A DNA stretch of 64,000 bases. Source: Photorhabdus heterorhabditis (lineage in GTDB: Bacteria > Pseudomonadota > Gammaproteobacteria > Enterobacterales > Enterobacteriaceae). Below, piece by piece: positions 58,035 to 64,000 of this stretch. The notes beneath the pieces are model-generated. The model was not told the origin of the DNA, made no database searches, and saw only the letters and a program-made list of their open reading frames with translations. Location of the stretch: the NCBI RefSeq assembly GCF_018448905.1, contig NZ_RCWA01000009.1, positions 1 to 64,000 on the forward strand, in the 5' to 3' direction. The position numbers and the translations under genes were made by a program. Every line of letters starts with the position of its first letter. The stretch's first letter is position 1.

Positions 58035-58321
58035 ATTACAACCCCTCACTATTTTAATCTGATTTGATTAAGATTTGATTTATTAGGATGCTGTTTTGGA
58101 CTAACAACATTAAGTGTAGATGAGAAATTCCAATTTAAACTGATATTCTTTATCGTTTTCATTTCATAAAATAACTCATCACTATAATTAATATTAGGAA
58201 TGAATTATCAAAGCAGTTTTTAACTTAAACTACCGGATGATTTATTACGGTTTGAAACTGATTAAATTTTTCCAAACCGTAATGTTTATTTAAATGCTAT
58301 AATAACTTTAGCATTGCCCAG

Positions 58322-59935
58322 TTAATGTTTAATAACATAAAGATCTTTTGACGATATAAAACCGAGAGGGCTGGTGTAATATCCGCCAATATAAGATTTT
58401 ACCAGCTTGGCACTAACATAATGGTAAATAGGAATTGCTGGAATATCTTTTGCCAAAATATCCTCTGCTTGCTGAAAATATGTTGGATCATTTGTTGCTT
58501 TAGCTTTCTGGATCAGGTCATCATAAATATCATTACTATATAATGAGGTATTATTAGAGCTATTGGTAACAAAATTATTTAAAAACGATGCTGGATGATC
58601 ATAATCAGCCATCCATGCATGTCTTACGACATCAAAATTACCTTGATGCATTGTATCTAACATGGTTTTCCATTCTTGATTTAGTAAAATGGCATCTACA
58701 CCTAGATTTTTCTTCCACATTGAGGACACTGCAATAGCAATTCTCTTGTGATCTTCTGATGTATTATAAAGAAGATTAAATTTCAACGGATTGCTTCTAT
58801 TGTAACCCGCCTCATTCAATAACTGCCGAGCTTGTTTAATTTTTTTTGGTAGTGTCCATGATGCATAATCAGGTTGTTTTAAATCTATTCCACTTGTATT
58901 TTGCGGGGTATGATTATAAGCAGCTTTTTGACCTTGCCCTAATACCTTATTTGCTATGATATCTTTATCTAAAGCTAAATTTAATGCCTGTCTGACTCTA
59001 ACATCATTAAAAGGTGCTTTCTGGGTATTAAATCCATAATAGTAAACACCTAATGTAGGTGAAATATGAACCTGATTGCCTAATTTGGTTTTTAAAGAGT
59101 CAAATAAAACTGATGGAATGCTTTTTGTTATATCTATTTCTCCCGACAAATAGCGACTTACGGCTGCTGTTGCTGATGTTATAGCAAGATAAGTGACTTT
59201 ATTAATAACGGTATGTTCATTGTCCCAATATTGTTGATTCCTGACTCCAACTATCTTTTCATTCACGATCCATTCTGATAATTTAAATGGCCCGCTGCCG
59301 ACAAACACATTCGGTTGAGTCCATTTCTCACCATATCTTTCAACAGCTTTTTGACTGATTGGCACCATAACCGGATGGGCCAGCATTTGTAAGAAATAGG
59401 ATAGCGGTTGTTCTAACGTCACTTCTACTGTTAAGCTATCCAATGCTTTTACACCTAATTCTTCAGTTTTTTTCTTTCCAGCAAGAATATCTCGGGCATT
59501 TACAATATGCATGTTTTCAATATAACTGCCATATGGAGATGCTATTTGCGGATCAATTAAACGTCGCCAACTAAAAACCACATCATGCGCAGTAATCGGT
59601 GAACCATCAGACCACTTTATTCCTTCTTTGAGATGAAATACCCATATTTTATTATCTTTAATTTCCCAACGGGCAGCTAAATTAGGACTTAATTTTCCAT
59701 CATGATCTATACTGATTAATCCACTAAAAAAATCATTAATAATATCAAATTCAACATCACTTTCAACTTTATGGACATCAAGAGAAGCAGGTTCTGAACC
59801 ATTATTACGGACAATTTCTTGATTAATTGCCAATTGTGTGTCTGGTGGAATAATTGCTGCATGAGATAATGTCAAACTCCCAATTATTATTCCTGTGAAT
59901 AAAGATATATTTTTTATCGCCTTTTTCATCATCAT
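58322..59935 (-). CDS. mppA: MppA/OppA-type peptide-binding protein, copy 1
   Basis: 537 residues, the E. coli MppA length. Signal peptide ending LSHAA, then SBP_bac_5 fold: QEIVRNNGSEPASLDVHK, DGKLSPNLAARWE, EGIKWSDGSPITAHDVVFSW and VRQALNLALDKD. Periplasmic binding protein for murein tripeptide or oligopeptides that uses the Opp permease. E. coli mppA lies near uspE-fnr, so this may be the local native copy. No permease genes are in the window. Copy 2 lies at 62772. Confidence 0.9.
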   Translation of the reverse strand: MMMKKAIKNISLFTGIIIGSLTLSHAAIIPPDTQLAINQEIVRNNGSEPASLDVHKVESDVEFDIINDFFSGLISIDHDGKLSPNLAARWEIKDNKIWVFHLKEGIKWSDGSPITAHDVVFSWRRLIDPQIASPYGSYIENMHIVNARDILAGKKKTEELGVKALDSLTVEVTLEQPLSYFLQMLAHPVMVPISQKAVERYGEKWTQPNVFVGSGPFKLSEWIVNEKIVGVRNQQYWDNEHTVINKVTYLAITSATAAVSRYLSGEIDITKSIPSVLFDSLKTKLGNQVHISPTLGVYYYGFNTQKAPFNDVRVRQALNLALDKDIIANKVLGQGQKAAYNHTPQNTSGIDLKQPDYASWTLPKKIKQARQLLNEAGYNRSNPLKFNLLYNTSEDHKRIAIAVSSMWKKNLGVDAILLNQEWKTMLDTMHQGNFDVVRHAWMADYDHPASFLNNFVTNSSNNTSLYSNDIYDDLIQKAKATNDPTYFQQAEDILAKDIPAIPIYHYVSAKLVKSYIGGYYTSPLGFISSKDLYVIKH

Positions 59936-60047
59936 TTCTCCAATAAGCTCACATTTTTTAAGATTGGTACTGCAAATTGAGCAATACCTGATATTCGCTT
60001 TTCTGTAAATTACTCTGTCTAGGTAAGTAAACAGGGATAATTATAGA

Positions 60048-60182
60048 TATACCTGTTATCTTTCAAGTTGCCTCTTTGTTGGCTGCATTCACCCCGGTCA
60101 CAGAGTTCTCTATGACATAGTTATCTATGCTCCTAGGGATGCGTTCACTTGCCGCCGCACTGCAACTTGAAATCTATTGGTT
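60048..60182 (-). repeat. ERIC repeat, long form, diverged
   Basis: About 135 bp with the doubled centre (AGTTCTCTATGACATAG, TTATCTATGCTCC) and an altered right arm TTGCCGCCGCACTGCAACTTG. It is upstream of mppA copy 1. Confidence 0.86.
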
Positions 60183-60320
60183 GGCTTCTTTGATACCAGC
60201 AATAGCGTAATGGTTTTGATAGCCAATGGGTTATGTTGCAATGTGATATCAGTTGATAAGGAAAGGGTAGAAATAGGAATACATTTTTGATCACGGTACA
60301 AATGGATAAGATTTGCATTG

Positions 60321-60363
60321 GTTAACGATTGTGTATATATTTTTTGTATTGTCAGTCGTTAAC
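60321..60363. promoter_or_regulatory. inverted repeat before the HTH gene, possible operator
   Basis: Perfect 8-bp arms GTTAACGA (60321-60328) and TCGTTAAC (60356-60363) separated by 27 bases, ending 12 bases before ATG 60376. In the position expected for an autoregulatory operator of the HTH protein. Confidence 0.55.
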
Positions 60364-60375
60364 ACGAGGTGCATT

Positions 60376-61065
60376 ATGCAAGTTTTATATAGGAGAACCA
60401 GGCTCGATAGTAACGCGGCGGTTTCTCATCATGAGTACGATGATGCTGATGCAGCGGCTGATCGTCTTGAAAATATCGTTAAAGAACTGGCAAATAATAT
60501 CCGTAGTCAGGGTAATGCTGGTATCAAGCGTCAGTTAGCACTGCCGGATAACCAGTTTCTCGTTAGCATGTTATTTCAGGCTATGCCGTCGTGGGCGCTG
60601 TCTGAGCTGACGCCAGAAAAGAGAAGGCTATTCAACCGTGTACGTAGTCGCGCGCGCTTTTTTGACAATGTACGTGAAAATGGTGGGGTGTTAAGTTCTG
60701 CTGAAGTAGCAAAGCTGCTGGGTGTTAGCAAGGTAACGGTTAAAAAGAAAAAGGACACTGGTAAATTATTGGCTCTTGAACATGATGGTGAGTTCATCTA
60801 TCCCGCTTTTCAGTTCTCAGAGGATGAAAATAAAAGCGAAAAAGGTGTGCTGAGAGGAATGGCGGAGATTCTGCCTCACCTTAGTCGTTTCAGCGGTGTG
60901 ATGCAGTACGGCTTTTTCGCGCAGAAACGTGACGTATTGGATTGTCGCCTGTCGGCGGATCAAGAATTCACTATCATCGATATACTGCGAGAGGGTATTT
61001 CGGATGATAAACTTCAGGCAATTATTCGCTTGGCTAAGTTATTTGGTACTCAAGACGCCGCATAA
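60376..61065 (+). CDS. HTH DNA-binding protein, likely antitoxin of the RES toxin
   Basis: 229 residues from ATG 60376, which has GAGGTG upstream (a longer frame begins at 60313 without one). Middle HTH: LSSAEVAKLLGVSKVTVKKK (about residues 108-127), followed by YPAFQFSEDENKSEKG and a C-terminal FFAQKRDVLDCRLSADQEFT then IIDILREG..., similar in layout to toxin-binding domains of RES-partner antitoxins. The neighbouring RES gene faces it (44-base gap). Antitoxin role is inferred. Confidence 0.7.
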   Translation: MQVLYRRTRLDSNAAVSHHEYDDADAAADRLENIVKELANNIRSQGNAGIKRQLALPDNQFLVSMLFQAMPSWALSELTPEKRRLFNRVRSRARFFDNVRENGGVLSSAEVAKLLGVSKVTVKKKKDTGKLLALEHDGEFIYPAFQFSEDENKSEKGVLRGMAEILPHLSRFSGVMQYGFFAQKRDVLDCRLSADQEFTIIDILREGISDDKLQAIIRLAKLFGTQDAA

Positions 61066-61109
61066 TCGCCGCAATACAATAAAAGAAGGGTAACTTGCTT
61101 TCGCATCTG

Positions 61110-61733
61110 TCATATTATTGGAATATCCAGATCGTTCACCAGAATGTCTTCGGCTATTTGCCCTTCGTACTCAAAATCTCTGAGTACCGTTAACTCAGCG
61201 GTGCGTATCACGCCTTTACCTGACGGATCGTTATGCCAAAGTACTATGCAAGGCTCGAGTGTGACATTAGACATGTAAGCTAGCCCGTTCGCGTGTGGTA
61301 ATAGCTGTGCGGCAAGCTTCTGGGTGTCCCGGTAGTCCGTTCCGGTTAGTTGATGGGCGGTTACGTGCATTTTCGGCGCAAGCTGGGTAATGTCCACAAC
61401 GCGCAAGTCCTTTTCTGTTACCAATGTAGCCATATAGTATTCGTCTAGCTCTCGGTCTGTAATAGCCGGCAGGTTTTGAAATACCTCTTTCATCGACGTT
61501 CTCGGTGAGTTGGCTAAATACAGGCTGCCATTTAAACCCTTTGTTAACCCGTATCGGGTATGTTCTCCATTGTGGTTAAAGAACACGCCACTGCCTCCAT
61601 ATTCACCTTCTTGCAGTCGGTAAAAAATCGTGCCGGCTGAAATGATGATGATACTCTGCGTGATTTTATCGATGGTGAGTGTATTGATCTTCTTTGCCAC
61701 CAAATCGGGGGTTTCACCTGATTTTATTACCAT
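61110..61733 (-). CDS. RES-domain protein, probable NAD-consuming toxin
   Basis: 207 residues. RES-type features: FYRLQEGEYGGSGVFFN (Arg 38), GSLYLANSPRTSMKEVFQ (Ser and Glu of the family), TGTDYRDTQKLAAQLLPHAN and GLAYMSNVTLEPCIVLW. RES toxins of the Xre-RES family degrade NAD+. This one is encoded convergently to its presumed antitoxin, not downstream of it as in the usual operons. Confidence 0.78.
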   Translation of the reverse strand: MVIKSGETPDLVAKKINTLTIDKITQSIIIISAGTIFYRLQEGEYGGSGVFFNHNGEHTRYGLTKGLNGSLYLANSPRTSMKEVFQNLPAITDRELDEYYMATLVTEKDLRVVDITQLAPKMHVTAHQLTGTDYRDTQKLAAQLLPHANGLAYMSNVTLEPCIVLWHNDPSGKGVIRTAELTVLRDFEYEGQIAEDILVNDLDIPII

Positions 61734-62352
61734 TGAACATTCCTTTATTCCTACCTGTTTCAGCTATAAGTTGTCTCCGGTCTGGTTACGACAAACGTGT
61801 AACGCCGGGCATTTGTCCAGTAACTAAAAGTGTATTATAGAAAAGGGATCGCACAAGGGGGAGTGGGACATGTTTTGATAAATAAAGTGAAATGTGAGAA
61901 TTAACTCACTCGGATAGCGTAACGACATCCTGAATTTACATTGACTAATAACATCAGAAGATTTTTCGACGATGTAAAATAAGATTGGCTTATATAATCT
62001 CAATCGATATCAAAATAACCTCGATATATTGTAGTTAATATTATTTTTTTGATTCTGTAAAATAACATCCACACTTAGATTTATCCCTGTTTAATTTGTG
62101 GCAGAGAAATTATTAATAATAAAATGGAATAATAAACCACTTGCCAAGATTTATATTGATGATTGATTTATTACATAATTATACTATTGTTTAATTAGCA
62201 GGATAGGTTTGTTTTCTAAAAAAACAGGAATTACATCAACCAACTGCAAGTTAGTATATTTTTCTATGCCATTAATTTGTCATGTCATCAAAAAATTGAT
62301 AATGATGGGTAATAAACAACTGTATTCCACATGAATACTATAGGGTAAGATT
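61734..62352. other. gene-free AT-rich stretch
   Basis: About 620 bases with no gene-like frame. The part after 61900 is very AT-rich. It contains the upstream regions of the RES gene and the next small gene. Confidence 0.5.
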
Positions 62353-62595
62353 ATGCCGCGTGTGAGAATTCCGATAAGATATAATCCAAGTCCGATAACA
62401 ATTCGTGCATGGATAGATAATTGGAGAGAGGAATCCCTCGTAAATTGGGAAGTAGATTGGAATCAAGTTGATTGTAGCGGGACAGTAATTAAAATCCCTT
62501 TTAATGGTGGAAATATTGCTGCACTAGAGATGGCTGTTAGAAGAGATGTGCATGTTTTTGATCATACTATTGTAGACTTTGTTAGTATAGAATGA
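62353..62595 (+). CDS. hypothetical protein, 80 residues
   Basis: Not recognised. MPRVRIPIRYNPSPITIRAW then IDNWREESLVNWEVDWNQVD is rich in Trp and Arg and looks strand-rich. No signal peptide. A GGGTAAG stretch before the ATG is a weak site. It is followed by a deleted ERIC copy. Confidence 0.5.
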   Translation: MPRVRIPIRYNPSPITIRAWIDNWREESLVNWEVDWNQVDCSGTVIKIPFNGGNIAALEMAVRRDVHVFDHTIVDFVSIE

Positions 62596-62609
62596 TAAAG
62601 ACTTATGAA

Positions 62610-62691
62610 TATACCTGTTATCTTTCAAGTTGCCTCTTTGTTGGCTGCGTTCATTTGCCGCCGCACTGCAACTTGAAATCTATTGGGTATA
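62610..62691 (-). repeat. ERIC repeat with a large internal deletion
   Basis: 82 bp. Both ends (TATACCTGTTATCTTTCAAG and CTTGAAATCTATTGGGTATA) are intact, but the centre with the CCCC.../GTGACTGGGG blocks is missing, leaving the arms of the palindrome. Confidence 0.85.
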
Positions 62692-62702
62692 AATCGTCAT
62701 TT

Positions 62703-62733
62703 AAAAGGGAAGTCGAACACTGATTTCCCTTTT
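62703..62733. terminator. hairpin before mppA copy 2
   Basis: Stem AAAAGGGAA / TTCCCTTTT with a 13-base loop, flanked by T-rich DNA. Placed downstream of mppA copy 2 on the minus strand and may terminate it. Confidence 0.65.
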
Positions 62734-62771
62734 ATTGTTAATGCTTATTAAAACACTACATTAATATCACA

Positions 62772-64000
62772 CTAGTGCTTAATAACATAAAGATCTTTCG
62801 ATGACATAAAGCCGAGTGGACTCAGATAATATCCGCCAATATAAGGTTTTACCAGTCTGGCACCAACATAATAAAACACAGGAATAGCAGGGACGTCTTT
62901 TGCCAGAATATTTTCTGCTCGCTGGAAATATTTCTGATCATTTGTTGCTTTGGCTTTTCTCACCAAATCATCATAAATTTCATTGTGGTATAAAAATGTA
63001 TTATTGGAACTATGAGTAACAAAATTATTTAAAAATGACGCCGGATTATTGTAATCAGCAATCCGTGCATATCTCACCATATCAAAATTACCTTGACGTA
63101 TTGCATCTAACATTGTTTTTCGCTCTTGATTTTGTAAGACAATATCTACACCCAGATTTTTTTTCCACATTGATGTTGCTGCGATCGCAATTCTTTTATG
63201 CTCTTCTGATGTATTATAAAGCAAGTTAAATTTCAATGGATTATTGCTATTGTAACCGGCTTCATTCAATAACTGTTTGGCTTTTTCAATCCTTGACTGT
63301 TGTGTCCACGATGCATAATCAGGTTGCTCTAGATTCATTCCTCCGGTGTTCGGTGGAGTATGGTTATAAGCAGGTTCTTGACCTTGCCCTAATACTTTAT
63401 TTGCTATAATGGTTTTATCTAAAGCTAGATTTAATGCCTGCCTGACCCTAACATCATTAAAAGGTGCTTTTTGGTTATTCAGATCATAATAATAAACACC
63501 TAATGCGGGTGTAATGTGAACCTGATCACCTAATTTTGCTTTTAAAGATTTAAATAAAATCGATGGGATGCTCTTTGTTATATCGATTTCTCCTGCCAGA
63601 TATCGATTTATATCTGCTGTTTCTGATGATATTGGGAGATAGGTGACTTTATTGATGACGGTATGTACATTATCCCAATATTGTTGATTCCTGACTCCAA
63701 CCACTTTTTCATTGACGATCCATTCAGCTAATTTAAATGGGCCACTACTGACAAATACATCTGGGTGAGTCCATTTCTCGCCATATTTCTCAACGGCTTT
63801 TTGGCTAATTGGCACCATAATAGGATATGCCAGCATCTGTAAAAAATAGGATACGGGCTGTTCTAACGTTACTTCTACTGTCAGATTATTCAGTGCTTTT
63901 ACACCTAATTCATTGGTTTTTTTCTTTCCAGAGAGAATATCTTTGGCGTTGACTATATGCATATTTTCAATATAGCTGCCATATGGAGACGCCATTTGCG
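62772..64000 (-). CDS. MppA/OppA-type peptide-binding protein, copy 2, cut by the window edge
   Basis: The last 409 codons of a protein nearly identical in layout to copy 1; the N-terminus lies beyond 64000. Seen: ASPYGSYIENMHIVNAKD, EQPVSYFLQMLAYPIMV, VRQALNLALDKT and the same SSKDLYVIKH end. Differences are scattered (for example YDLNNQKAP for YGFNTQKAP). A tandem paralogue of copy 1, with the RES/HTH pair and small genes in between. Confidence 0.88.
   Translation of the reverse strand, partial: QMASPYGSYIENMHIVNAKDILSGKKKTNELGVKALNNLTVEVTLEQPVSYFLQMLAYPIMVPISQKAVEKYGEKWTHPDVFVSSGPFKLAEWIVNEKVVGVRNQQYWDNVHTVINKVTYLPISSETADINRYLAGEIDITKSIPSILFKSLKAKLGDQVHITPALGVYYYDLNNQKAPFNDVRVRQALNLALDKTIIANKVLGQGQEPAYNHTPPNTGGMNLEQPDYASWTQQSRIEKAKQLLNEAGYNSNNPLKFNLLYNTSEEHKRIAIAATSMWKKNLGVDIVLQNQERKTMLDAIRQGNFDMVRYARIADYNNPASFLNNFVTHSSNNTFLYHNEIYDDLVRKAKATNDQKYFQRAENILAKDVPAIPVFYYVGARLVKPYIGGYYLSPLGFMSSKDLYVIKH

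Larger units (their letters stand above)
57368..58110. repeat. tandem duplication of gene plus upstream DNA
   Basis: Two units of about 370 bp (57368 to about 57735, and 57744 to about 58110). The non-coding parts are also repeated, e.g. TCTGATTTGATTAAGATTTG and GGACTAACAACATTAAGTG after each start, differing in a few bases. The coding parts differ more than the upstream parts. Confidence 0.85.

Overview
The window reads as chromosome of a Photorhabdus-like member of the Morganellaceae. The backbone has E. coli-type gene order: fadD-rnd-minEDC-ycgLMN, hslJ-ldhA, azoR, hrpA, ydgI, ydgH-pntAB and uspE-fnr. It carries a complete urease locus, a stilbene/dialkylresorcinol-type cluster (stlCDE) and a cinnamate/phenylpropionate (hca-mhp) catabolic cluster, a combination I associate with Photorhabdus luminescens/laumondii. 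ERIC-type palindromic repeats are frequent: eight recognisable copies, some internally deleted, plus two end fragments. The DNA is AT-rich overall. I saw no rRNA, tRNA or CRISPR array. The assignment rests on family recognition by eye, not on searches.

Layout. 1-800: 3' end of a group II intron next to a GNAT acetyltransferase gene that is broken by an ERIC element. 1.1-7.8 kb: housekeeping block (fadD, rnd, minCDE, ycgL, ycgM, ycgN). 7.9-9.4 kb: two unrecognised genes around an ERIC copy. 9.7-16.6 kb: hslJ, ldhA, a decayed ynbE-ydbL pair that has lost ydbH, azoR and hrpA. 16.8-19.5 kb: a two-gene orphan cassette, then an orphan type VI secretion module of hcp, a probable immunity gene and a Tlde1-like effector carrying a nonsense codon. 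19.8-25.7 kb: a chaperone-usher fimbrial operon (major subunit, chaperone, usher, two-domain tip adhesin) threaded with three ERIC copies. 25.9-26.7 kb: a visibly GC-richer alpha/beta-hydrolase-fold gene whose nucleophile position is Ala. 27.1-36.3 kb: ydgI, then stlCDE inserted between ydgI and ydgH, then pntAB.

36.4-38.6 kb: a Nudix gene, a ParD antitoxin with a truncated ParE, and a second, intact RHH/RelE-type toxin-antitoxin pair bracketed by a 110-bp direct repeat that copies the 3' end of the neighbouring nickel permease gene. 38.5-45.4 kb: a NiCoT nickel permease and ureABCEFGD. 45.5-47.3 kb: uspE and fnr. 47.8-49.1 kb: an ERIC fragment, a transporter-end fragment and a questin-oxidase-like gene. 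49.2-57.3 kb: mhpD, mhpC and hcaR divergent from hcaEFCB-mhpB-hcaD. 57.4-58.1 kb: a tandem-duplicated pair of 96-residue proteins. 58.3-64 kb: two MppA/OppA-type peptide-binding-protein paralogues flanking a convergent HTH/RES-domain toxin-antitoxin candidate and a small unknown gene.

How the parts connect. FadD (a CoA ligase, recalled as the cinnamoyl-CoA ligase StlB of stilbene synthesis) and StlCDE (aromatase, cyclising ketosynthase, carrier protein) form the biosynthetic side of cinnamate metabolism. HcaE/F/C/D, HcaB, MhpB, MhpC and MhpD oxidise cinnamate-type acids, open the ring and cleave the product, but MhpE and MhpF are not in the window. The nickel permease upstream of ureABCEFGD should supply urease. 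The accessory stretches (toxin-antitoxin modules, T6SS module, fimbriae, duplicated genes) show repeated local decay, duplication and ERIC activity.
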